From Pseudomonas poae (GTDB lineage Bacteria; Pseudomonadota; Gammaproteobacteria; Pseudomonadales; Pseudomonadaceae), in assembly GCA_004000515.1 (NCBI GenBank), contig CP034537.1, forward strand, positions 2,356,001 through 2,420,000: 64,000 nt of DNA, read 5' to 3'. Below the pieces are notes generated by a model that ran no database searches, was not told the DNA's origin, and was given only the letters and a program-made list of their open reading frames with translations. The first letter of the stretch is position 1. Each line of letters opens with the position of its first letter. Shown here piece by piece: positions 31,322 through 41,342 of the stretch. The position numbers and the translations under genes were made by a program.

Positions 31322-31978
31322 ATGAATCGTCACCCTAGCAATACCAATCTTATCCTTCATAATGACAGCGCATTCCAAGGCTGGCCTATACAGGTGGATA
31401 AAGGCCCGTTCATTCAACAATACCTGAGTCGCCTTCAGCAGACGATGCAGTGTGCACTTGCTCAGTACCCTCGTGTATTTGCTTTCAGATTTGATCTACG
31501 GTTCCCTACCGGGATTCAGCTACCTGGCTCTGTCTACACGAACCAGGTCATTGAGCGATTTATCGAATCTTTTAAGGCCAAGATTGCACATAACCGTAGT
31601 CACGCTCGACAACTGAACAAGTACGCCCACGATAGCAAGGTCCGCTACGTCTGGGCGCGAGAGCTGGGGGAGCATGGCAAGCCTCACTTTCACCTAGCAA
31701 TCCTGCTCAACCGGGATGCCTTCACTGCCTTGGGTAAGCTCGAATCAGGTAGGGACAACATGTTCAATCGTTTGGAGGGAGCATGGGCAAGTGCTTTAGG
31801 GTTGCCGGTAGAAGCTGTCAGAGGTTTAGTCGAGATCCCGCCGAATCCCTACTATCACTTGCATCGTGACGAATCAGTCGGACAGGCCGAGTTCTTCTAT
31901 AGAGCTAGCTACCTCTGCAAGTCGGCTACGAAGGGCTTTGGTGATGGTCATCATGGCTTTGGGTCTAGTCGTATCTGA
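31322..31978 (+). CDS. Inovirus Gp2-like / YagK-YfjJ domain protein
   Basis: A 218-residue protein of the YagK/YfjJ C-terminal-domain family, annotated in many genomes as inovirus Gp2. Visible features are the opening FIQQYLSRLQQTMQCALAQY, an arginine-rich FRFDLRFPTG segment, FIESFKAKIAHNR, and the HxH-type strand GKPHFHLAILLNRDAF. These resemble relaxase-like (HUH) replication proteins of small mobile elements, so a role in replication or mobilisation is plausible but not shown. It is intact and is the best indicator that 29-32 kb derives from a phage satellite or similar element. Confidence 0.78.
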   Translation: MNRHPSNTNLILHNDSAFQGWPIQVDKGPFIQQYLSRLQQTMQCALAQYPRVFAFRFDLRFPTGIQLPGSVYTNQVIERFIESFKAKIAHNRSHARQLNKYAHDSKVRYVWARELGEHGKPHFHLAILLNRDAFTALGKLESGRDNMFNRLEGAWASALGLPVEAVRGLVEIPPNPYYHLHRDESVGQAEFFYRASYLCKSATKGFGDGHHGFGSSRI

Positions 31979-32063
31979 TACGACTCGTTTGCCTTTACAG
32001 GTAGTCACTGGTTAGCGACGGGTTTACTCAATCGTCGCTAGCTACAGAGTGGATGTGCAGTAA

Positions 32064-32193
32064 TAGCGGTCGTTTCAGCCAGCTGACGCGTCTAACGCAG
32101 AATCGTCAGGGAAGCCTGCTTGAATTGTTTACCTGTGCGCACGTCCAGCCTTGGCGACGGCGGCTCAGGGGCTTAATGTGCGCGGAAATTCGT
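32064..32193 (+). repeat. Left direct repeat flanking the Nudix-Zorya cassette
   Basis: About 130 bp that reappear in the same orientation at 41498-41627 at roughly 75-80% identity by eye. Shared blocks include CGTTTCAG, AGCTGACGC, TAACGCAG, ATTGTTTACCTGTG, GCACGTCCAG and TGTGCGCGGAAAT. It could be an insertion-sequence end or a duplicated target; no transposase gene accompanies it. Confidence 0.8.
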
Positions 32194-32325
32194 AAAGGGG
32201 GGCTGACCGTAGCTCAATGAAGGGCTGGAGCCTGACTGTAAAGGTGCTCTGGACTATCGATCGCCGATGCGAATAGAAGGATCCAGAAAATTGTATGAGA
32301 TCTTCAAAGAACTCGAGGAGCAATC

Positions 32326-33154
32326 ATGACGTGGGTCATCCCTAAGGCCACCGCTTACGGCGGCATCCTCTTGAACTCCGGTGGTCAGGTTCTCTGCGGG
32401 AGCCAGCCAATCATTACGATGGGTATGTCTGGACATTCGCCAAGACGCGGCCCCAGGGCGATGAGACTCCGGAGCATACTGCTCGTCGCGGAGTGCGAGG
32501 GGAAATTGGGCACGATGCAAAGGTCGTTGGCGTGCTACCAGGTGTCTATAAGGGTGGGACCACGACCAATGCATATTTCTTGATGATTTCCGACCATGGG
32601 CATGGTTCGGCCAGTCAAGAGACCCAAAGCATTCGCTGGGCAAGCTACGAAGAAGCACGGGTGTTGATAAAAATGACCACCAACCACGTAGGCCGGCAGC
32701 GTGACCTGCAGATACTCGAGGCCACTCAGCGGTGGCTGGACGTCAATTACAAAGGTGTGATTGCGTTTGAGCAAAGAGGTTCAAGCGGGTGGGCCATCAA
32801 AGGAGACTGGATGACCGAGGAAATGCCGGTCCGTTTTGTGACCTTGCCCTTGGATTTCTATCTTGGTCCTAAGGACGCTGAGGCGATCCGCAAGGGTTAC
32901 ATTCCGTCTGCGATGGAAGAGAAATGGTTTAGCTATTTTGTGGACAACAAGCTTTACCAGCACCGGAGCTGGACAGGCTTCTTGATTGATAGCATCAGTT
33001 TTGTCGAGGAACGGGGGGATTGCGCGCGGTGCAGGCGGATGTGAATAGGCAGCGCGAGCAGTACTCACAAACAGACGATGCAGAAGATGTCGCTCGTATT
33101 GAGCTGATGGTTCGCGAATTGGCTGTGCAGAATCAAAGTTTTGACACGGATTAA
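32326..33154 (+). CDS. Nudix-like protein with a second, unassigned domain (frame broken twice)
   Basis: An ATG with a strong AGGAG site opens a frame (MTWVIPKATAYGGILLNSGG) that continues as LREPANHYDGYVWTFAKTRP once one lost C near 32394 is restored. The Nudix box region is GDETPEHTARRGVRGEIG: only one acidic residue of the usual REUXEE core is kept, so hydrolase activity is doubtful. After about residue 145 comes a separate domain with MEEKWFSYFVDNKLYQHRSW followed by TGFLIDSI, which I cannot name. A G run at 33013-33018 lacks one base; corrected translation ends at 33154, giving 276 residues. It lies inside the repeat-bounded cassette, 360 bp before zorA. Confidence 0.68.
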
Positions 33155-33514
33155 ACTGCAGAGGGGCTGGAGGGGATTGGTGTCTCTGTACAGTGGTCGC
33201 GGAGCACACACCCGATAAGCCTATCGGATCTCTCAGATCAGGGATCCATTGATCGCGTCCGGCTTTACGACGGTCAAGGCTCAGGCTAAGGTGCTGGCAT
33301 AAGGACATGATTTTCTAACATTTGTCCACGGAAGGCTCCTGATCAGGCGTAGTGAAACTACCGCCCTTTCTTTCCGACTTTGTTGTGCCCTGAAAAACGC
33401 GTGCCGAGCAAGGTGCTGTCATCGATCACCAACGGGATTGGCGATTGACGCATCAATGTGGTTGTTGCAAGCGTCCCGAACATCAAAAAATTGCTAAATT
33501 GAAGGCGGAAAAGT
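33155..33514. other. Gap between the Nudix-like gene and zorA
   Basis: 360 bp that must contain the Zorya promoter. On the minus strand 33358-33455 encodes a fragment, PIPLVIDDSTLLGTRFSGHN, ending in VGKKGR, that looks like the tail of a decayed gene, possibly a transposase; it has no start of its own. No other signal was recognised. Confidence 0.4.
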
Positions 33515-35710
33515 ATGGATTTTTCGACGCTGTTGCATCTATGGGGTGCAGCAAGCTCCGAGCAGCTGATCGCGCCAATAACGGTAGTTGGCTTCGTTTT
33601 CATTTTGTGCGCTTGGTACTTTGTCCGTTATTTTTGTCCATCCTTCAAACTTAGCAGTCAGCTGAAAAAACTGACTAAACGTGTGCACGGTGTGAAAGCG
33701 CTCGCCCCGTCTCAACGGCGCTCTGAATTGGAGCAACTGTTCAATGGAAGCAAGCTGGAGCACTCTTGGCACGAATACGCTGAAACGCTGCACGACCAGT
33801 TTGAGTTTCAAGAAGGCGAACAGGTTCTTGTCCGGTCGCGCGCCACCGCCGGAGCCGCGCATTTTTTCTCACCTCAAAGCGTGGTTGATACCCCACTGGG
33901 AACCGAGTTTTATAAACACCTGCCTGGTATTTTGACCGGCATCGGTATTGTCGGAACCTTCTTCGGCTTGATGCTAGGCCTACAGCATTTTGATCCAAGC
34001 ACCCCTGAGCAGGTAAATGCCAGCGTCGATAAGCTGCTCAAGGACGTGTTGTTTGCGTTCATCGGCTCCTTTATTTCAATCATGGCCTCTATAGCCGTCA
34101 CGATTACTGAAAAGTGGCGTCTGGGCCAATGCTACAGGCTTCTTGAAGCGTTCAACGAAACCATCGACGGGCTTTTCGACAGCGGTGTCGGTGAGGGAGT
34201 ATCTAGCGGAGCTTGTGCGCTCGAGTGCTGAAAGCTCCGTCCAAACCCGTCAGCTCAAGGACAGCCTGGTAACCGATCTGCGGGAAATGCTGCAGAACCT
34301 CGTTGATACCCAAGTCCGCGAAAGCCTCAAATTAGCGGATACCTTGTCAACGACTTACCGTGACTCTGGGCAGTTGTTGGCCGATCAGGTAAGCAGTGCG
34401 ATTGAGAACAGTCTCAAATCCCCCCTTGAAGCTATTGCGGGTGCGGTTCAGGCCGCCAGTGGCGACCAGTCAGGGCAAGTACAGAACCTTCTTCAGGATG
34501 TTCTAGTTGCCTTCATGAATAAGTTGGAAGGTACGTTCGGCCAACAGTTCAACGGTCTACACGAACTGATGGGTCAGTCCGTTGCCGCAATGCAGTCGAT
34601 GCAGCAAGGCTTTTCGACGCTGATCCAAGACATGCGTTCGGCTAGCGAGTCCTCGACCCAAAACAGCTCGACTATGATCGCTCAGTTACTCTCCGATATG
34701 CAGGCCGGACAGAACGCCATGCAAGCGGGGATGAACGAGATGCTCGCCAATCTCCAGGCTTCGGTTGCCCGTATCGGCAACGAAGGGGGAGGGGGCAGGT
34801 GCTCGAATGGCTGAGCAGTTGGAGAAGTTGTTTGCTCAAAGCGAGGCTCGCCAACAGGCAATGGCTGAGAATCTCCAGGCTTTTGTTGAGTCGATCAAGC
34901 ACAACATCGGCCAAGGTCAACAGGAAACCATGGCGAAAATTGCGGGCTCCGTTGAGGTGCTGGGTGAGCAACTCTCGGCAGTCTTCAAGCAATTGGAGCA
35001 CGGCCAGCAGCAGATGGATCAAACCACCCGCGCTGCACAGGCTGACCTGCATCAAGGCACCCGTGACTTGGTGGGCGGTCTTGACGAACAGGTCAAGGCG
35101 TTGCTGCAAACAGTGTCAGAGCAACAGAAATCTGCACAGGACACCGTTAAGGCATTGAGTGCCCAAACAGAGCAGCATTTGCAGAGCATGCAGCTAGGCG
35201 CAGACAAGATGCGTGCGGCGGCTGAGCGGTTTGAAACGGCCGGACAAAGCGTTGCGCGTGCCAGTGAGTCGACTGCGGGGCTGATGGGCACAGTCCATGG
35301 CGCAGGTACTGAGCTTGCACAGGCATCACGTGAGTTGAACACCGTGGTCGCGGACTATCGAAACAATCGTGAAGCGCTGGCGAAAACTCTCGCGGTCATC
35401 GAAGGGGTTGTCGCAAGCGCGCAAGGGGGAGGCCAGCGGCCGCAGCCAGTATCTCCAGGACCTGAAGGTTCAAAGCGAGCGGATGCAGGCGCTTAACCGT
35501 GAAGTGTATGAATACCTGGAAAACATCAGTGGTGTGCTGGGTAACGGCTTCAAAGAGTTCGGTGATGGGATGGATCGGGTGTTGAGACAAACCCTGGGTA
35601 GCCTGGACGCCGAGCTCGATAAAGCAGTCAAGAGCCTCGCTGGTGGTGTAGAGGGGGTCAAGGAAAGTCTCGAAGACTTCGGTGACATCATGGAACGAAT
35701 CAGGCAGTAA
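33515..35710 (+). CDS. zorA: Zorya system protein ZorA (MotA/ExbB-like; frame broken three times)
   Basis: First gene of a type I Zorya anti-phage operon. Membrane helices lie at about residues 18-40, 137-157 and 175-197, the last two forming the MotA/TolQ/ExbB-type domain (LPGILTGIGIVGTFFGLMLG). A very long helical tail of ~500 residues follows, rich in Gln, Ala and Glu; in Zorya this tail projects into the cytoplasm and passes the invasion signal to the effectors. Extra G residues at 34195-34197, in the G runs 34785-34795 and at 35425-35429 shift the frame. Removing one G at each gives 730 residues, the usual ZorA length. zorB follows after 13 bp. Confidence 0.93.
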
Positions 35711-35723
35711 CGGAGGCTAGTCG

Positions 35724-36468
35724 ATGTTTGGTAAGCAAATGCCTTCGGCTGCCCGTTCAAAAGACGAGGGAGAGAAGCCTTTCTGGATCTCTTTCGCTGA
35801 TTTGATGACTGCGATGATGATTCTGTTTCTCGTGGTCATGGTGGCGGCTTTGAGTTCTGTGACGCAGCGTATTAACCAGGCGGAGCAGGGGGAGAAACAG
35901 CGTAATAAGGACATCAGTCAGATCTGCGAGCACCTGAGCCTTAAGGCGAAGACTGCTAGCAAGACCATCGTCGTGGATTGCAAAGACAACCGGATTAGCT
36001 TCGGCGATGCTGGCCGCTTTGGGCATAACCAATACGCGCTGAGCAACGATGGCCAGTCGGCACTTCAAGAGGTTGTGCCGATGATTCTGGACGCGGCTAA
36101 CAGTGAAGAAGGCCGCAAATGGTTCAAACAGGTTGTGATCGAGGGATCGACAGACACCGATGGTTCCTATCTTTATAACCTGCACCTCTCACTGCAGCGT
36201 TCAGAATGGGTGATGTGCAGTCTGCTCGATAGTCGCAGCCCGCTCCAAGTCGGATTGTCGCCGGAGCACCAACAGCAAATCAGATCGATGTTCCTGGCGG
36301 GTGGTGTGTCCTTCAACAATGCAAAGGACACCAAGGAAGAAAAGCCGGCGAGTGGAGTTGCGCATGCAGTTCTTTGGCTTGAAGGAAAAGGAAGAAAACC
36401 TCAAGCCTGATGTGCTGGTGTTCAATAACACCGATATGGAAAAGTGTCAGTTGGCGATGAACCGATGA
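35724..36468 (+). CDS. zorB: Zorya system protein ZorB (MotB/OmpA-like; frame broken once)
   Basis: A single N-terminal membrane helix carries Asp26 in FADLMTAMMILFLVVM, the position that binds protons in MotB-type stators. The periplasmic part is an OmpA-like peptidoglycan-binding domain (VVIEGSTDTDG, then LHLSLQRS and, in the corrected frame, SRRVELRMQF). With ZorA it forms a proton-driven membrane motor anchored to the cell wall. The A run 36340-36343 has one extra A; corrected translation ends at the TGA at 36466-36468, giving 247 residues. The last codons overlap zorC by 4 bp (ATGA). Confidence 0.93.
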
Positions 36469-38094
36469 CCAGCCCAATCGCGAGGCTTTCCACCGCTATT
36501 AACCTGAGTCTTTCCGCGCATCGAACGGGGCCGGCGCCAGAACCGTTGGCGCGATTCCCCCGTCTGGGTGCTGCGGGAATTGATCTATACGAAAGATTTG
36601 AGCGCGCTGAAAAGGCATTACCGCCACCTCAGGAAAAGCGCCGTGCGGCGATAAGCAAATTCCGCAATGTACTGCCGCTTAACGCCTCAGAATGGCGTTT
36701 GGTTTTCGCCGGTCTCTCAGACAAGAGTGAGCGAGTCGGGCCGATACTGGACGATGACCATCTCTTTGACCGAGTGCATAAGGAAATCTATCACCGTATC
36801 GAAAAACGAAAGCTTAGCCGGCGCGATTGGTTGGCTCTGTGCTTTAGCTACTTTGGGTACGAGGCTGCCACGCCTGATCAGAACGCAAATTGGTGTGTAT
36901 TGCGGGCAGACGTTCAGCTTGGCTTTGATTGCGTCAGAGGTCAGCAAAAACGCGAGAAAGAGTGGGTACATATCGTCCAGCAGCATCAGGAGCTTTTTTC
37001 CGAGCAGGCAGGTGCCAGGCTGGGTGACCAGATGTTCAAGGGTGAAATCAGCGACCTTTCGGCATTGCAGACGATTGCGCAGATCCCTGACAGCAGTTGG
37101 CTATGGCGAAGGATCTTTAACGTACTGATCTCTCGTATTTTCATGTTGGATGACGCCGAGTTTTCTCAGCGCTTAGCCGACCTTGTCGACATCGGCCGGC
37201 AGCATCCGTGCTACATGAACGACATTCTGAGTGCGTGTCTGTCGCGCTATCACGTAGCTGCTTATCGAGAAAAGCCGTCGTCGCTGCTAAAACAGGTTGC
37301 GCTCGACAATTGGGGCAGCCCTCAGATCCGTTCCAGGCAAAACAGCTGGCTGCAGTACGTTGAAAAAAGACGTCTGTGCGATGGTCGTGGCGTGGTTTGC
37401 GAAGGAAGACCTTGAACACTTCTTCAACTTGCTCAAAGGGGAAGCAGAGGTCGATCAATCACGTCTGCATTATTGGCTGCGTTTTGCTAACCAGATGAGT
37501 TACACCCGAATCGTCATGGGTTCGGATGCCTGGCATGACAACGGGCGGGACTTCGTTCATTTCCGTGAGAAGAACAAAGGACGCCTTAGCCGACTGGTCG
37601 GCGGTCCCGGTCATAACAACGCAGTCATCATGCAGATCGGGAACTATTTTTTCGTGGAGTTCTCCGGAACTGGGAATGCTTGTTATGTCTATCAAGCAGA
37701 CAAGTCGCCTTTCAATCCAGATAAGTCAGTACTCGAGTTGGCTAGTGAGCTGAAGCAGCCTAACCGTGCGCTGGATCGAATGCGGCATTCACCTGCACCT
37801 AGCCGCCCGAATCGCATAGAGGGCTGGCTCAGCAAATTCGATGATGCCCTCGAGAAATTGGGTATTCGTGTGCAGAGTCAGGCCGGAGCGCCAAGTTCAG
37901 CCAAACCGTTGCCTTTCGAAGACCAAGTCCGTGACGCCCTGAAGTCGGTCAAACACAAAGTCTATGACCAACGCGCGCGCGGCGGTGCGTTTCAGGTCCA
38001 GCTTGATGACAACGACCTGGCCGCCGTCGCTGCGCTCCAACGCCTGGGCTTCAAGCCCGTCAATCACCAACCACTCCGGTTCTGGAGACAGTAA
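36465..38094 (+). CDS. zorC: Zorya effector protein ZorC (frame broken once)
   Basis: Starts at MTSPIARLSTAINLSLSAHR by an ATGA overlap with zorB. It is a mainly helical protein with an EH-signature-type region in the C-terminal half (FNLLKGEAEVDQSRLHYWLR, then GRLSRLVGGPGHNNAVIMQI). In type I Zorya, ZorC is a cytoplasmic DNA-binding effector acting with ZorD. The A run 37363-37368 has one extra base; corrected length is 542 residues, normal for ZorC. The stop TAA shares one base with the zorD start (TAATG). Assignment rests mainly on operon position and size, supported by the motifs. Confidence 0.9.
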
Positions 38095-41000
38095 TGCTCA
38101 AGCGTTTCCTCAAAGGCATTGGCTTGCAGCCGAATTCGGCGGTAGAAAATACTGAGCCTGTTTTTTCCATTGAGGAGCAGGGCATTTGTTATCCCCTGAG
38201 CTTGGCAGAGAAAACGGAATCCTGGCCGCTGGCAAGCTATCTGGATCAGTTGGAAGAAGAGGAGTTTGTCTCCCAACTCAGCGATCGCTGGCTTCTGACG
38301 TGGGATGAGCTCTATCGGCTGCTCGATGAGCCAGAGCACTTAACAAGTCTGCCGCTATTGGGGTTGCCGCCACAGACAGCCCTTATCCCTCAATTGAGCA
38401 GCCAAGGCAGTCTTGCCTCCGACGATTTCAAAGTCTCCGTCAGTGGATGGCGTGATCCGCAGTCCAATGCCAATGTACAGGTGCAGCGTACGGGGGCCAT
38501 CGTTCAGTATCACGGCACCACGGAGATTCTGCCTGAGACGTGCTGGAAGTTGACCGGTGCGGTACGGCAGCTTTATCTGGCTCAACAAAATGAGCCAGGT
38601 GAAGTGACTAACCAGATCGGCTGGGCCAGCATTAGAAAACTGGCGCGCAAGACGGGTGCCGGTATGGATGGTTTCCTGAATAAGACCGTCGTAATCAAAC
38701 CCGAAAGTCTGCGACTCAACCCACGAAAATCGACGGTAGGTGACACACCGGTTATCGAACTGCAACCAAGCTTCGAAGGCCAGCCGGCAAACTGGCTTGA
38801 GAGTTTTGACGGTGCCAATCAGGTTCAGGATCGATACCGGGTGACCGGTGATGATGGTTCGCTGACCCACGTCCTGATTGAGCCTGAAGTCAAATCTGTA
38901 TTGGACTATGTGCGCTCGTTGCCCGGGCGTCGGGTCGCGGGCGACGATGCCCTTTCTTTCGTCCGCAACCCTTACAGCGCACTCGGCGAAAGTGCCGCAC
39001 AAGTGCTGGATGTCGAGACCTATGAAGACGAACTCGCCGAGGCCGGAATTTTCTTTCATCGCTTTCATCTGGAGCCCAAGCTGGATGAAGCAGGACAGCG
39101 CATCGAGCAGGTAAACCTGACACTCGAACCGATCTCGCCAACCCCGCAAGCGCCCATCGAAGTTGAGTTCAAAGCGGCCTATGAACTCGCGCCGCTCGTG
39201 CATGAATTGCAACTGAAATTGGCCGCTGGAATGCCTGCGGGTTTCTGGCAGGGTTATGAGCTGGAACTCAGCGATTTTGATTTGCGCCAGTTGGCAGGTA
39301 TCAGCGACCTGCTTAAGCGTTGGCAAAATGAAGCGGCCGGTATTGAGTTCGACTCGGTCCTGAACCTGTCTCTTTACGGCGACCGTGTGACTGGCATCGG
39401 GGAAGCGGAAAAAATTACTTCGCCTTTCCTCGTCAAAGAGGCGACTGAGAACTGGTTGCCGAAGGATGTGGCTGCGCTGGGCATTGACGCAGAAATCCTT
39501 GGGCGTTGGGATCCTTCCGACCGCGCTCAATTTGATGCGTTTGAGCAGCGACTGGACGAAGCTCGCGCTGCCGGAGATGAAACGGTTTGCTTGCCGGAGT
39601 CCGAAACACCGCTCTCGATTGCCGCCGCCGAGCAACTGTTTGATGCCTGGTCCAAGAAGATCGCCCCTGTCGAGACCGGCCTTGTCCAGCAACAGGAAAA
39701 GGTTGGCCGAGCTGTACTGCAAATCGGCCACAACATTGACGAACCGACCTACGTTCAGATTCGTCAGGCAGCCTTACGCGCCGCTTTGGACGCAACGCCA
39801 GAGTTGCCTGGCTTGCTCAAGCCTGAAGTCGTCTTGCGTGAGCACCAGCTTCAAGGCGTCGCGTGGTTGCAGCATTTGTTCCGCTTGTCCCCCTCTGACG
39901 TATCGGGTTGCCTGCTCGCAGATGACATGGGGCTTGGAAAAACGATCCAGTTGCTCACCTTCCTGGTCTGGTACCTGGAACAGTACCCAGAGGACCAGCC
40001 AACACTGATCGTCGCCCCTGTCTCGTTGCTCGATAACTGGGAGCGAGAGCTTCACCGGTTCTTTTTCGCTGATGCATTGCCAGTGCTGAAGCTGTATGGC
40101 TCAGCCTTGAGTGCGGTGAAGTTCAGGAAAGAAGAAATCCCTGCCGACTTAAAAGCAAAAGGCATCAAGAATTTGCTGCGCCCAGGTTGGATGGGCGGCG
40201 CCCGAATCGTCCTGACGACTTACGAGACACTTCGCGATCAGGAGTTTTCCCTGGCGCGCCAGCAGTGGTCGATCGTCGTGTGCGATGAAGCACAGAAGCT
40301 GAAGAACCCCGCAGCACTGGTTACTCAGGCGATCAAAGCCATTCCCGCACGGTTTCGGGTGGCGTGCACCGGTACGCCTGTCGAGAACACCCTGATCGAT
40401 CTCTGGTGTCTGTTTGACTTCATCCAGCCAGGTTTTCTGGGCGGTTTGAACCAGTTCGGTCGTGAGTATCAACGCCCAATCGAAGCCGCGTTGGAGCGTG
40501 ATAAGGTTGCCTTGGAGCGCCTGCGTGGGCTTATCGACCCGCAGACTTTGCGCAGAACCAAGCAGGACATTGCCAAGGACCTGCCTGCCAAAATCGAAGA
40601 CACGGCATGCCGTTCACTGAGCATGCATGCCTTGCAGCGCAATCTGTACCTGTCCGAAATTTCCGCATACAGCCAGAAACAGCAGATCGAAGAACAGCTC
40701 GATCAAAAGACCTCCGGCATGCTCGGGTTGCTGCACAAGCTCAAGCTCATTTGTGCTCACCCTTACTGCGTTCAGCCAGACAAGCGACTGCGCGACAACT
40801 CGCCGAAGTTGCAGTGGTTGATGCAGACGCTTGAGTCGATCAAAAGAGCAGGAAACGGTGACAAGGTCATTGTTTTTACCGAATTGCGCGATATCCAGCG
40901 GGAATTGCAGCACTCGATCCAGGAGCATTTCGGGTTTCGGGCGACTGTCATCAACGGCGATACCAGTACCAGCAGTCAGAGCGCCAATAGTCGGCAGAAG

Positions 41001-41342
41001 CTGATTGACCAATTTCAGGAGCTGCACGGTTTTGCTGTGATTATTTTGTCTACTATTGCGGTCGGGTTTGGGGTGAACGTGCAGGCGGCCAACCACGTCA
41101 TTCACTTCACTCGTTGCTGGAACCCGGCCAAGGAAGATCAAGCGACGGATCGGGCTTACCGAATTGGGCAGGAGAAGGACGTGTACGTGTACTACCCGAC
41201 GGTTCGGGATGCATCGATGCCGACATTTGAGGCGACGCTGGATGAGTTGCTGAGCAAACGACGGGCGTTGGCGCGGGATATGTTGAGTGGGGCTTCGGAT
41301 ATCCAGGCTTCGGACTTCGAGGCGTTGTTGGCCGCGCGCTGA
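38094..41342 (+). CDS. zorD: Zorya effector helicase-nuclease ZorD (SNF2 type)
   Basis: A 1082-residue intact protein. The first ~550 residues are the ZorD-specific N-terminal region; the rest is an SNF2-family ATPase with Walker A DDMGLGKT at about 609-616, Walker B variant CDEAQ at about 728-732 (DEAQ in place of DEAH), the CTGTPVEN motif III region, and motifs V/VI in TIAVGFGVNVQAANHVIHFT and ATDRAYRIGQ. In type I Zorya, ZorD acts on invading DNA with ZorC after the ZorAB motor is triggered. It starts at TAATG, coupled to zorC, and ends the operon. The right-hand direct repeat begins 155 bp after the stop. Confidence 0.95.
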   Translation: MLKRFLKGIGLQPNSAVENTEPVFSIEEQGICYPLSLAEKTESWPLASYLDQLEEEEFVSQLSDRWLLTWDELYRLLDEPEHLTSLPLLGLPPQTALIPQLSSQGSLASDDFKVSVSGWRDPQSNANVQVQRTGAIVQYHGTTEILPETCWKLTGAVRQLYLAQQNEPGEVTNQIGWASIRKLARKTGAGMDGFLNKTVVIKPESLRLNPRKSTVGDTPVIELQPSFEGQPANWLESFDGANQVQDRYRVTGDDGSLTHVLIEPEVKSVLDYVRSLPGRRVAGDDALSFVRNPYSALGESAAQVLDVETYEDELAEAGIFFHRFHLEPKLDEAGQRIEQVNLTLEPISPTPQAPIEVEFKAAYELAPLVHELQLKLAAGMPAGFWQGYELELSDFDLRQLAGISDLLKRWQNEAAGIEFDSVLNLSLYGDRVTGIGEAEKITSPFLVKEATENWLPKDVAALGIDAEILGRWDPSDRAQFDAFEQRLDEARAAGDETVCLPESETPLSIAAAEQLFDAWSKKIAPVETGLVQQQEKVGRAVLQIGHNIDEPTYVQIRQAALRAALDATPELPGLLKPEVVLREHQLQGVAWLQHLFRLSPSDVSGCLLADDMGLGKTIQLLTFLVWYLEQYPEDQPTLIVAPVSLLDNWERELHRFFFADALPVLKLYGSALSAVKFRKEEIPADLKAKGIKNLLRPGWMGGARIVLTTYETLRDQEFSLARQQWSIVVCDEAQKLKNPAALVTQAIKAIPARFRVACTGTPVENTLIDLWCLFDFIQPGFLGGLNQFGREYQRPIEAALERDKVALERLRGLIDPQTLRRTKQDIAKDLPAKIEDTACRSLSMHALQRNLYLSEISAYSQKQQIEEQLDQKTSGMLGLLHKLKLICAHPYCVQPDKRLRDNSPKLQWLMQTLESIKRAGNGDKVIVFTELRDIQRELQHSIQEHFGFRATVINGDTSTSSQSANSRQKLIDQFQELHGFAVIILSTIAVGFGVNVQAANHVIHFTRCWNPAKEDQATDRAYRIGQEKDVYVYYPTVRDASMPTFEATLDELLSKRRALARDMLSGASDIQASDFEALLAAR

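Noticed and set aside
28653..32063. tRNA-linked genomic-island attachment site
   Set aside because: I looked for a tRNA gene, integrase and paired att repeats around the left edge of the accessory region and saw none.
38355..39731. 458-codon minus-strand open frame inside zorD
   Set aside because: Mirror of zorD codons with no start signal; zorD is continuous on the other strand.
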